Program-made: the position numbers and the translations under genes
Notes under the pieces: generated by a model
Told to the model about the DNA's origin: nothing
The model's database searches: none
The model's input: only the letters and a program-made list of their open reading frames with translations
From: Thiosymbion sp942492625
GTDB lineage: Bacteria; Pseudomonadota; Gammaproteobacteria; Chromatiales; Chromatiaceae
Direction: 5' to 3'
Length of the DNA: 64,000 nt
Assembly (NCBI GenBank): GCA_942492625.1
Contig: CALOFM010000015.1
Span: 39,074 to 103,073, forward strand
Shown: positions 8,590-18,191 of the stretch, piece after piece
How the letters are laid out: each line of letters opens with the position of its first letter
Numbering within the stretch: the first letter of the stretch is position 1

Positions 8590-9135
8590 CATCATTACGT
8601 TATTACACTACACATGGCCCGGATGCGACAGGGTCGCACCTGGGTACATGACACGTACTTTGAAGCACTTCCTTAGGAATCATAAGGGAGGCATATCGTT
8701 GCGGCAGAGTAACCAGGAGGGCTGAAACAGTATGTCGGATTCTGTTTCAGAATCTGCCCCAAAATCGCCCCATTACGGGACACTCCACCAGAAATATTGC
8801 TGCTAGGTCATTTACCGCCTATCATCGGTACACAGCAACCTCCGCTCACCGTACGAAGCAGACGTTCGTCTGCCCTCTGTCGAATGGCCGTTCCTGGCCG
8901 ACTGCTGCCCTTCGCCGTAGCGGGAGACAGAACCTGCGCCATTCCACGCCGAAGGTCCGTAGACGACCCGAAACCGCCCTCCGGCGCACTCTTACGGTAG
9001 CCGGGTCCCCGCTGATGTTACAAGCGCAACAACGGTTTCCCGCATCCACGCTCACCGCTGACCGCGAAGATGGAGGGCGCAGAACGGCATCGCCTTTTGC
9101 GCCCTTATTCAAGTGGTCGGGACGGGCGAGGTTAG
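8590..9135. other. Intergenic region with a hairpin
   Basis: 546 bases between the EEP-fold gene and the convergent DsrE-like gene. A perfect 9-bp inverted repeat CTGAAACAG/CTGTTTCAG lies at 8722-8730 and 8742-8750. The segment 8880-9000 (GGCCGTTCCTGGCCGACTGC and nearby) resembles degenerate dispersed repeats that also occur near 10245. No gene is supported. Confidence 0.45.
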
Positions 9136-9714
9136 CTAGAAAGTAATGACTTTGTCTGCGAACAAGAACAAGTTATGGATATCAACTCCATTGCTTACTG
9201 GTGCGCCGAAATTTGGATCCTCATCTCGGAAGCGTTTTGCGTTGCAGAGGGGGCATACTTCAATGAATCCTCCCAGTGACGTGAACCTTTGGAGAAGCTG
9301 GTTCAAAGACACTGCGGTCGGCTCACCCTCGGGCGTAAAGGAGAGACACAATTCTTCGTTCAGCAAACCATCGGTTTCGCCGGGTTTTCCGTTGGCAGGA
9401 TTCACGATCTCAACGCCGCCTACGGTAGGAAACAGGACAACTTCATCCGCCGGTACAACGGGTATACCGATTGGAGGCGGCATTATCGTATTGCTCAGCA
9501 GATTGATTCCAAGTTGCAGAGCCACACATGCCGGTTCCTCATCAACGAGCGGATCACTGTTTAGAGAAATGACCACAGACTCAAGGTGGTCAGCGCTCGG
9601 TTCCCACCCTCCTTTCCCCTTGCTCTTGCCTGGCCCTCCATAGGTGGCGCTTCCAAGACTTACGATTAACAGAACCACCACGGAAAGACTTAAATTCCGA
9701 ATCACGATCTTCAT
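9136..9714 (-). CDS. Secreted DsrE-like protein
   Basis: A 192-residue protein starting at 9714 with a signal peptide (MKIVIRNLSLSVVVLLIVSL, then GSATYGG). The remainder looks like a divergent DsrE/F fold. VVISLNSDPLV opens it, ADEVVLFPTVGGVEIV matches the second strand, LLQRFTSLGGFIEVCPLCNAKRF matches the conserved VxVCPxCxK segment, and NLFLFADKVITF matches the usual C-terminal LxxxxDKVLSF. Cytoplasmic DsrE proteins pass sulfane sulfur through a conserved Cys. Here the Cys pair CPLC sits in an exported protein, which is unusual. It contains two proline-rich loops not seen in standard DsrE. Function is unknown. The fold call is moderate because it rests on short motifs. Confidence 0.55.
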   Translation of the reverse strand: MKIVIRNLSLSVVVLLIVSLGSATYGGPGKSKGKGGWEPSADHLESVVISLNSDPLVDEEPACVALQLGINLLSNTIMPPPIGIPVVPADEVVLFPTVGGVEIVNPANGKPGETDGLLNEELCLSFTPEGEPTAVSLNQLLQRFTSLGGFIEVCPLCNAKRFRDEDPNFGAPVSNGVDIHNLFLFADKVITF

Positions 9715-10615
9715 TTGCTTCTCCAAGTAATGAAAACACCCAAACGCACACAAGCTCCGTTCACGCAATCGACGCTCCCGAACGGCTTAGCATTACGTTC
9801 TCTGCGTTACAGTGCAAACGATGCGCCCCAGCTGCACTTGTCTGTCGCCTCGCCTCCAATACGTTGACGTGTAGCTGGTCCGACAGCGCGTCCGATCATA
9901 ATCTGCAGAACTTCTCCCAGACCGCGATCCTGAGTTCCTATCCACACACTTGCTGTGAATGCAGATTGTGCGCCCTGTTAGTCTACGATCTCAGTCACAT
10001 GTGATCGCGAAATCAAAATGTGACGTGTCGCAAGTCCAACAAGTAGTGAATCCGGGCCGGAACGGAGAGATCGCTTGCGACTTGTCATTGCAAAGCCTAC
10101 CGTTTTGGTGGGAGGCGGAATCGCTCACGAGTGAGGGTGGCTAGACGAGTCTGGGCGGGGCGCGATGGTCTGCACATCCTGAAGGTCCGCAGCCGGGTGT
10201 CAGAAATCTTTACAATACGCTGCCACGGATGGCTCCGCGAAGGGCCGCTTATGGCCGATTGCTGTCCTTCGCCTGCCCGGATTCGACGGGCAGCTTGCGC
10301 GGCATTCCAGCCGCTCGATTATCAGGGCGTGGTCGGCCTGCGTCGATCACGGCAGTCTTCACGCGGTAGATATGCGGATTCTGGTCGCCGGACTCAGCCG
10401 TACATTTTCAGAATTGTTTGATGGCCTGCGTCTAACTACCTGATCCCTGGGATACCTCTATCCTGTCGGCTCTGCGCTCAATTCCGCCGGCCAGAGCACC
10501 CCATCGGCAGACCTAGGTTGAGGTCCGCAGTTCTCCTGTTCGTTCTGCGCGGCTTCGGAAACGATTACCGCCTTTCCGTTTTGTCCGCTTCGCAACCATC
10601 GCGCTGTGATGTCCC
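9715..10615. other. Intergenic region before the nif operon
   Basis: About 900 bases with no convincing gene. Segments near 10230-10300 (TGGCCGATTGCTGTCCTTCG) resemble the degenerate repeat type at 8880 and 51165. Short open frames lack start sites and protein-like sequence. The 3' end merges into the nif regulatory region. Confidence 0.45.
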
Positions 10616-10631
10616 TGTCGGTCCTGCGACA
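10616..10631 (+). promoter_or_regulatory. NifA upstream activator site
   Basis: Exact TGT-N10-ACA (TGTCGGTCCTGCGACA), the NifA-binding consensus, 65 bases upstream of the sigma-54 -24 element. A second, imperfect copy (TGT-N10-ACC) lies at 10582-10597. Confidence 0.8.
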
Positions 10632-10696
10632 AAAAACGTCGGTTGTTCTCTTATCAATAGGCTAAAAAACAAAAGGATAGAGCGGTTTCGTTCCCC

Positions 10697-10712
10697 TGGC
10701 ACGTGGTTTGCA
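10697..10712 (+). promoter_or_regulatory. Sigma-54 (-24/-12) promoter of the nifIscA-nifU operon
   Basis: TGGCAC-N5-TTGCA, a perfect match to the RpoN consensus with correct GG-N10-GC spacing, 64 bases before the nifIscA ATG. With the NifA site upstream, this predicts expression under nitrogen limitation and low oxygen. Confidence 0.9.
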
Positions 10713-10775
10713 CCCACCTATGTCAAGTTCACGCAAGAGCCGAGCCAGGCTCTATCCAGAGGAGAAAGACGCAAG

Positions 10776-11099
10776 ATGTTGACCCTGACTGATAACGCAA
10801 AAGCCGCCGTCAGCCGTTTTATTCGCGGTGCAGAGGAGCCGGCCACGGGCTTGCGAATTTCCGTCACCGGTGGCGGCTGTTCCGGTATGCAGTACGGCAT
10901 GGCCCTGGAGGCCGAGGCCAAGGACAGCGACATCGTGGTCGAGTGCGGTGACGTGAAGGTCTTCGTGGATTCTTTCAGCGCTAAGCTCCTGGCGGGCACC
11001 ACTGTCGACTTCCTGGACGGCATGGAAGGCAGCGGGTTCAAGTTCGAGAACCCGAACGCGACCAACAGCTGCGGATGCGGCAAGTCCTTTTCCGCCTGA
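10776..11099 (+). CDS. nifIscA: Nif-associated A-type iron-sulfur carrier (HesB/IscA)
   Basis: A 107-residue A-type carrier. The three cluster-binding cysteines are present: one in GGGCSGMQYG (about residue 35) and two in NSCGCGKSF at the C-terminus. It transfers Fe-S clusters or iron from NifU to nitrogenase maturation proteins. The start at 10776 follows AGGAGAAAG; the open frame extends upstream to 10518 but that part contains the promoter. First gene of the nifA-controlled operon and 44 bases upstream of nifU, as in Azotobacter. Confidence 0.93.
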   Translation: MLTLTDNAKAAVSRFIRGAEEPATGLRISVTGGGCSGMQYGMALEAEAKDSDIVVECGDVKVFVDSFSAKLLAGTTVDFLDGMEGSGFKFENPNATNSCGCGKSFSA

Positions 11100-11143
11100 T
11101 CAGGCGGCTATCCCATGCCAGCTCGAAAGCCCGGAGATCAGCC

Positions 11144-12025
11144 ATGTGGGACTATTCCGAGAAGGTCAAAGATCACTTCTTCGCGCCGCGTAACGCTGGC
11201 GCCGTCGAGGGAGCCAACGGCATCGGCGACGTGGGATCCCTGTCCTGCGGCGACGCGCTGCGCCTGAGCCTCAGGGTCGATCCGGATTCCGAGACCATCC
11301 TCGAGGCCGGTTTCCAGACCTTTGGCTGCGGTTCCGCCATAGCCTCGAGCTCGGCCCTGACAGAGATTATCAAGGGCATGACCCTCGACGACGCCCTCAA
11401 GGTCAGCAATCGGGACATCGCGGATTATCTCGACGGTCTGCCGCCGGAGAAGATGCATTGCTCGGTCATGGGTCGCGAGGCCCTGCAGGCCGCCGTGGCC
11501 AACTACCGCGGCGAGGAGTGGAAGGACGACCATGAGGAGGGCGCTCTGGTCTGCAAGTGCTTCGCCGTGGACGAGGTTCTGATCGAGGAGACCGTCAAGG
11601 CCAATGGTCTGCGCACGGTGGAAGATGTCAGCAACTACACCAAGGCCGGCGGGGGCTGCTCTTCATGTCACGAGGGCATCGAGGAGATCCTTACGCGGGT
11701 GCTCGCGGAGAAGGGCGAGGTGTTCGATCCCACGGGTCCGACGGCGCCGGTACCGCAGCCCTCCGGCGGCAAGATGAGCAACTTGCAGCGCATACGCCGC
11801 ATCGAGACCGCCATCGAGGCCATTCGCCCGAACCTCCAGCGCGACCAGGGCGACGTGGAGCTGATCGACGTGGAAGGCAAGAATGTATACGTGAAGATGA
11901 CCGGCGCATGTGCGGGCTGTCACATGGCGGCCGTCACCCTGGATGGAATTCAGCAGCGAATCGTCGAGGACCTGGGCGAGTTCGTGCGTGTCATGCCCGC
12001 CGAGTTGCAACAGTTGTCCGCGTGA
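11144..12025 (+). CDS. nifU: Nitrogen fixation Fe-S scaffold NifU
   Basis: A 293-residue full-length NifU with three modules. An IscU-like N-terminal scaffold (residues 1-125) has cysteines in SCGDALRL, FGCGSAIASS and KMHCSVMG. A central [2Fe-2S] BFD-like domain (about 135-190) has CKCF and GGGCSSCHEGIEE. A C-terminal Nfu-type domain (about 215-293) has GACAGCHMAAVTL. It assembles clusters with NifS and hands them to NifH, NifB and others. The start at 11144 has CCGGAGA upstream. nifS follows after 165 bases. Confidence 0.97.
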   Translation: MWDYSEKVKDHFFAPRNAGAVEGANGIGDVGSLSCGDALRLSLRVDPDSETILEAGFQTFGCGSAIASSSALTEIIKGMTLDDALKVSNRDIADYLDGLPPEKMHCSVMGREALQAAVANYRGEEWKDDHEEGALVCKCFAVDEVLIEETVKANGLRTVEDVSNYTKAGGGCSSCHEGIEEILTRVLAEKGEVFDPTGPTAPVPQPSGGKMSNLQRIRRIETAIEAIRPNLQRDQGDVELIDVEGKNVYVKMTGACAGCHMAAVTLDGIQQRIVEDLGEFVRVMPAELQQLSA

Positions 12026-12190
12026 CCGAATGAGATTCCGGGAGCGCCGCTGGTCATACCGCCAAGAGGCAGGCAGGAATAACTGTACCGTGCAGGTTCC
12101 ACCAGCGACACCAACGCAGCCCATCCCTGAACGAGGCGCTTTGCGCCCGGGCCGGCGAGACGCCGGCGGTCTAAACATGAGGGCGACCCG

Positions 12191-13402
12191 ATGAGCGAAG
12201 GCATCTATCTGGACAATAACGCGACCACCATGGTCTCCGCGGAGGTCTTGGAGGCCATGCTGCCATATTTCTCGGAGCAGTTCGGCAATCCCTCGTCCAT
12301 GCACCAGTTCGGCGACAAGGTGGGAAGGGCGATCAAGCAGGCGCGAAAGCAAGTCCAGGCGCTGCTGGGTGCGGAACACGACTCCGAGATCGTCTTCACC
12401 TCCTGCGGCACCGAGTCCGACTCGACGGCAATTCTGTCGGCGCTGAAGGCCCAGCCGGACCGTAAGGAGATCATCACGACCCCGGTCGAGCACCCCGCGG
12501 TGCTGAGCCTGTGCGAGTACCTGGAGAAGGACGGCTACAAGGTTCACTATCTGAAGGTCGACGAGCGCGGCAGGATCGATATGCGGGAATACATGAGCCT
12601 GCTCTCGGACAAGGTCGCCATCGTGTCGATCATGTGGGCGAACAACGAGTCCGGCACCCTGTTCCCGGTGGAGGTCATGGCCATGCTCGCCAAGTCAGCC
12701 GGGGTGATGTTTCACACGGATGCAGTGCAGGCTGTGGGCAAGCTGCCGATCAATCTCAAAGACAGCGCCATCGATATGCTGTCCCTCTCGGGCCACAAGC
12801 TGCATGCGCCCAAGGGTATCGGCGTGCTCTATCTGCGCCGCAACACCCGTTTTCGACCGCTACTGCGCGGTGGACACCAGGAGCGGGGTCGCCGCGCCGG
12901 CACCGAGAACACGGCCTCCATCGTCGCCCTGGGGAAAGCGTGTGAGCTAGCGCTGGAGCACATGGAGTACGAGAAGACCTTCGTGCGCGCCATGCGCGAC
13001 CGGCTCGAGCAGGGGATTCTGAAGTCGGTGCCCAACTGTTTCGTCACCGGCGACCCGGGGAACCGCCTGCCCAACACCTGCAACATCGCCTTCGAATATA
13101 TCGAGGGGGAGGCCATCCTGCTGCTGCTCAACAAGCAGGGGATCGCCGCCTCCTCGGGCTCCGCCTGTACCTCGGGCTCCCTGGAGCCATCCCATGTCAT
13201 GCGCGCCATGGGTATCCCCTTCACCGCCGCCCACGGAACGGTGCGCTTCTCGCTATCTCGGTACAACGACATGCAGGAGGTCGAAAGGGTCATCGAGGCC
13301 GTGCCGCCTATCGTGGCCCAGCTCCGAAAGCTCTCTCCTTATTGGGGAGAGAACGGACCGCTTCAGGAGCCGGAGAAGGCATTCGCGCCAGCCTATGCCT
13401 GA
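12191..13402 (+). CDS. nifS: Cysteine desulfurase NifS
   Basis: A 403-residue PLP enzyme that extracts sulfur from cysteine for cluster assembly on NifU. Landmarks are YLDNNATTMVSAEV at the N-terminus, the PLP lysine in SLSGHKLHAPKGIG (about residue 202), RAGTENTASIVALGKA, and the catalytic persulfide Cys in SSGSACTSGSLEPSHV (about residue 325). The spacer before it contains a GGCGC-TTT-GCGCC hairpin and a GCCGGC hairpin (around 12134-12170) but no U-run, so readthrough from nifU is expected. Normally nifV would follow; here an 8 kb restriction cassette intervenes. Confidence 0.97.
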   Translation: MSEGIYLDNNATTMVSAEVLEAMLPYFSEQFGNPSSMHQFGDKVGRAIKQARKQVQALLGAEHDSEIVFTSCGTESDSTAILSALKAQPDRKEIITTPVEHPAVLSLCEYLEKDGYKVHYLKVDERGRIDMREYMSLLSDKVAIVSIMWANNESGTLFPVEVMAMLAKSAGVMFHTDAVQAVGKLPINLKDSAIDMLSLSGHKLHAPKGIGVLYLRRNTRFRPLLRGGHQERGRRAGTENTASIVALGKACELALEHMEYEKTFVRAMRDRLEQGILKSVPNCFVTGDPGNRLPNTCNIAFEYIEGEAILLLLNKQGIAASSGSACTSGSLEPSHVMRAMGIPFTAAHGTVRFSLSRYNDMQEVERVIEAVPPIVAQLRKLSPYWGENGPLQEPEKAFAPAYA

Positions 13403-13525
13403 CACCCCGCGGCACGCCGGCCAGCTTCCGGGACGCGGCGGTCCCGCTTCCCGGACCTTGGCCCAATCGCGCAAGGGCCATGGTTCGGATAAGATCGAGG
13501 CTTCCATTCAACATGCGAGGGACGC

Positions 13526-16438
13526 ATGGCGAAGAAGCCGACCACCGCCAGGTACGATCATCCCGAGGCCAGCGCCCTGGTGCGCCCCGAGGTGGGCGCC
13601 CAGGCCCAGTTCAACAAGCGCAGGAAGCCCGGGCGCTACCGCTACGACTCCTCTCTGGCCCCGGAGCTGAGTTGGGACGGGCAGAATTCAGCCCGCGAGC
13701 AGGGCGAGGCCCGGCTTGCTGAGATCCTGGATGGATTGGACCAGGCCCGCGACCAGGTGGAGTGCATCGCCGAGACGGCCGAAAGCAACGGCAATCCGGA
13801 GCTGGCGGCAGCCCTGCGTCAACTCGCCGACACCCAGCTAGCACAGGCCAATGCCGCCGCCGAGGGTCTCAAGGCCCAGTCCGCCCCCTTCCTGAACTGG
13901 GCCGGCAAGGCCGAGCGCCTGAGCTTCGAGGTGCCCACACTGCCCCTGTTCGTACACGAGCGCCTCGCAACGCAAGCCATCCTGGAGACCATCAAGGGCC
14001 ACCGCGCCGAACGCCAGCTCGACATGTTCGACCTGTTCGGCGAGCGGGAGATGCCCCTGCACGAGAAGTTGCTCAAGTCCTACGAGCACGCCAACGGCTG
14101 GACCAATCGCCTGATCCTCGGCGACTCCCTGGTGGTGATGAATTCGCTGCTGGCCTACGAGCAGCTCGGCGGCCAGGTGCAGATGATCTACATGGACCCG
14201 CCCTACGGGGTCAAGTTCGGCTCCAACTTCCAGCCCTTCGTGCGCCGCCGCGACGTCAAGCACAACGACGACGACTTCATGACCCGCGAGCCGGAGATGG
14301 TCAAGGCCTACCGGGACACCTGGGAGCTGGGGCTGCATTCCTACCTGACTTATTTGCGGGACCGGCTGCTGCTGTGCCGGGAGCTGTTGGCTCCGAGTGG
14401 GTCGATCTTTGTGCAGATTTCCGATGAAAATCTGCATCACGTCAGAGAGGTGATGGATGAGGTGTTTGGTCCGGAGCAATTCGCGGGGCTGATTGTCTTT
14501 CAGAAGACGTCTCGAGCATCGGGTAAGTCACTGGCGGTCGTAAGCGACTACTTGCTCTGGTACGCAGCAAGGCTAGAGATCTTTGAAATTCAAGCAGCCT
14601 TTTCATGCAGAAGGAGCCCGTTGGCGGCGGGCGGAACTCAATATGCGTGGGTAGAAGCCGAAAGGCGCACGAGCGAAGATTTTCGGACAGCCGATGCGCG
14701 CTACGGGAAGCAGAGAAATCCGTCCGATGGAAAGGTTTTCGCCTGCAAGACAACTTGACTAGTCAAGGCCAGCGCAAGGCCAGATGTGCAGAGCTTTTGA
14801 CTTTGATGAACGATAGTTTACGGCCCAGGAAAAGGTACTTTCAAGACTGATCGAGATGGACTAGAGCGTTTAGCGCAGGCGAACCGTTTGCTTGTTGTGG
14901 GAAATACTCTGGCCTATGTACGTTATCTGGAGGATTTCCCCGCTTTTCCAGTATCTACTGCCTGGAACGATACGATGATTTCGGGATTCGGGCAGAGCAA
15001 GCTCTACATCGTTCAGACGACAGCACGGGTCCTTGAACGCTGCATCCTGATGACCACCGACCCCGGCGATCTGGTCTTCGATCCCACCTGCGGCTCGGGC
15101 ACCTCCGCCTATGTCGCCGAGCAATGGGGCCGGCGCTGGATTAGCTGCGATACCTCCCGCGTGCCCCTGGCGCTGGCCCGGCAGCGGCTGCTGACCGCGA
15201 CCTTCCCTTACTACCAGCTCAAGGACCCGCCGCGGGGACCGGCGGGGGGCTTCGTCTACCGGCGCAAGCAAAACCGCAAGGGCGAGGAGGTCGGCGGCAT
15301 CGTCCCCCACATCACCCTCAAGTCCATCGCCAACGACGAGCCGCCCAAGGAAGAGGTCCTGGTCGACCGCCCGGAGGTGCAGAAGGGCATCATCCGGGTC
15401 ACGGGACCCTTCTGTGTGGAGGCCACCATACCGACCCCGGCGGGTTGGGACGAGCCCGGCGAAGAGACCGCGGGCAGTGCCCTCGGCGGCGAGGATGCGA
15501 ACGGCTACCTCAACCGCATGCTGGAGATCCTGCGCCGCTCCCCGATCCTGCACCTCGGCGGCGGTGCTACGGTGACCCTGCGCAATGTTCGCCTACCGGC
15601 GAAAAGCCTGAGCCTATCCGCAGAAGCCTTGGTGGACATTCCCTACGCTCCCTCTATTTCCGCGGGGCGGGCAGCCCCCCATGCGCCGAATGCAAACAGC
15701 ACGCCCGACGAGACCCTTGACGCTGAAGGTGCCGTGGAGGAGCCCCGCGGAACCCCGGTGGCAATCCTGTTCGGCCCGGACAGCGGCGCCGTGTCGGAGA
15801 AGGCGGTGTTCGACGCGGCGCGGGAGGCCCTGGCCAAATCCTACGGGCACCTGTACGTGATCGGCTTCGCCATCGAGTCCAACGCCCGCAAGCTGATCGA
15901 GAGCTGCGAGCAGGCGGTCGGCATTGCGGCGACCTATGTGCAGGCGACGCCGGACCTGATGATGGGGGATCTGCTCAAGAACATGCGCTCCTCGCAGATC
16001 TTCTCGGTCTGCGGCCTGCCGGAGGTGCGTCTCACCCGGGTCAAGACCAAGGACTGCAAGGACTGCTATCAAGTGGAGCTGCTGGGACTGGACGTGTTCG
16101 ATCCGGCCACCCTCACCAACGACCACCGCCGCGGAGACGACGTGCCGGCCTGGCTGTTGGATACGGATTACAACGGTATGGTCTTTCACGTGTGCCAGGC
16201 CTTCTTTCCTCGCACCTCGGCCTGGAACGCCTTGAAGCGCGCGCTACGGACGGAGTTCGAGGACAGCGTCTGGGAGCACCTCTCCGGCACCAGCAGCACG
16301 CCATTTCCGGCCGGGCTCTACGGCCGCATCGCGGTGAAGGTGGTCGACGACCGCGGCAACGAATTGATGGTGGAATGCGACCTGAAAGATGCGGATCCGT
16401 CCACGAAGACCGGTAAACCGAGGGACGCCAAGGCGTGA
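13526..16438 (+). pseudogene. Type III-like DNA methyltransferase (Mod, beta class), frame-disrupted
   Basis: One methyltransferase gene of about 970 codons read in pieces. The 5' part (13526 to about 14575) has the catalytic motif IV YMDPPYG near residue 224, and the 3' part (about 14816-16438) has the SAM motif FDPTCGSGTSAYVAEQWG. The order IV then I marks a beta-class adenine methyltransferase of the type III Mod kind. Between them, conserved family peptides run through all three frames: LKFKQPFHAE (frame 3), KEPVGG (frame 1), GGTQYAWVE and SDGKVF (frame 2), RLQDNLTSQG (frame 1), AFDFDER (frame 3), then VYGPGKGTFKTDRDGLERL (frame 2). In the predominant frame a stop falls at 14756. The C-terminus overlaps the following GTG by GTGA. 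Either the gene is decayed or this stretch contains sequence errors. Confidence 0.8.
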
Positions 16439-18182
16439 TCAATCGGGTCACACTGCGCCGGTTCAAGCGCTTCGACGACGTGGTCTTCGATATCCCTGGC
16501 CATCTCGTCGTTGCCGGGCCGAACAACATGGGTAAGACCACCCTGCTGCAGGCCATCGCGTCCTGGTCCTTCGCGTTGCAGCAATGGCGCGGCCTGAACG
16601 ACCCGAACAAGCACGGTGGGGCCTATACCAAGTGTCCGGTTACGCGCCAGGTCTTCGCCGCCGTGCCTCTGCGCAGCTTCGATCTGCTGTGGCGGGAGCG
16701 CGCCTACGTCAAGAAGGGCGGTGCCATCGAGATCGAGATCCGTCATAGCGACGGCTGGAGCCTCTGCATGGAGCTCATGGCCGACTCCACCGAGCAGATC
16801 TACGTGCGCCCCCGTAAAGACACGAAGCGTGAAGACCTGGACGCCTGCACCCTGACCACGGTCCATGTGCCGCCGATGACCGGCCTGAGCACGGACGAGA
16901 CGGTCTACAAGCCGGAGAAGATCGAGCAGCTCCTGGGCCTGGGCAAGCCCGGCGACGTGCTGCGAAATCTATTGGTGCTGGCCAATCGGGACCAGGCGGC
17001 CTGGGAGGCGCTGCAGGCGTCTATCGGCGAGCTGTTCGGCTATGTACTGGACCCGCCGGACGAGTCGGGTGCGGACATCGTCGCGGAGTATCGCGAGTGC
17101 GACGGCGGCAAGGCATTCGACATCGCCAGCGCCGGCAGCGGGTTTCAGCAGGTGTTGATGCTGCTGACCTTTCTCTATACCCGCGAGGGCTCGGTGCTGC
17201 TGCTGGACGAGCCGGACGCCCATCTGCACGTGATTTTGCAGGATGCGATCTACGCCAAGTTGCGTCAGGTCGCCTCCGCGCGTCGATCTCAGCTCATCAT
17301 CGCTACCCATTCGGAGCGCATCATCGATTCGGTGGAGCCGCGGGAGCTGTGCGTGCTGATGCTGGAGCCGCGGATGCTTGCGACGACCCAGGAGCGGACG
17401 AATCTGATCCGGGGCCTTTCGGTTTTGTCCAACACGGACATCATGGTCGCTGACCAAGCACCGGGCGTGCTCTACGTCGAGGGTTACACCGACGTTGCGT
17501 TGTTGCGGGTATGGGCGCGCACACTCGACCATCCGTCACGCCGACCTGCTTGGGCTCAAGCTGTTTTGGCGTGCCACCGTTTGGGAGAACCGACAGATGC
17601 AGCAAAGGCCTGAAAGCCGCGGTCCACTACGGGGCCTTGTCCCTGGTCCGTGACCGATCTGCCGGCCTTGATGATCCTGGATGGGGACGACAATCCAAAT
17701 ATCCCGGAGACGCAGCTGTCGGGCGGTGGCTTACAGCGATTACGTTGGCGCCGCTACGAGATCGAGAGCTACCTGTTTCATCCCGAGGCGTTGCGCCGCT
17801 TTATCCGTCAAACAGTGGGCGAGGCGCAGGCGGTCACCCACATCGAGGACTTCGATCGCCTATCTCTCGACGAGATCTTCCACCCGCGACCCTCGCTGCG
17901 ATCCCCTGGGGAATCAGCCCGATGTTGAACAGCATGAAGGCACGACGGGACATCCTGCCGCCGATCCTCGATGCCGCCGGGTTGCACAATTTTCCCTACA
18001 CCCGTTACGCGGAGATCGCCGAGGTCATGTGGCCAGACGAAATCCACCCGGAGGTGAAGGAGAAGCTCGACGGCATCTGCCGCGCCTTCGGTCAAGAGCC
18101 TGGCGCTGATGGCGCACCGCGCCGAAGGATTCGTAGTCGTCCGAAGGTTAAGCCTCAACCTGATTCGCACGATGATTCCTGA
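16435..18182 (+). pseudogene. OLD-like ATPase with TOPRIM nuclease domain, frame-disrupted
   Basis: Starts with GTG overlapping the methyltransferase stop. The N-terminal ABC/AAA-type ATPase is intact: INRVTLRRFKRFDDVVF, Walker A GPNNMGKTTLLQ, ABC-like signature near ASAGSGFQQVLML, Walker B VLLLDEPDAHLH and the switch IATHSERIID. A TOPRIM-type tail follows: VLYVEGYTDVALLRVWAR (acidic Glu) and ILDGDDNP (Asp pair). From about 17530 the frame is lost. Homologous pieces follow in other frames: HADLLGLKLFWRATVWENR (frame 2), GLKAAVHYGALSLVRD (frame 3), LPALMILDGDDNPN (frame 1), then IPWGISPMLNSMKARRDIL to the end (frame 3). The architecture recalls OLD and GajA nucleases. The neighbours make it an accessory of a type III-like restriction system. 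Confidence 0.75.
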
Positions 18183-18191
18183 CGGGACGCT

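Noticed and set aside
12130..12172. Hairpins before nifS as a terminator
   Set aside because: No U-run follows, and nifU and nifS are expected to be co-transcribed.
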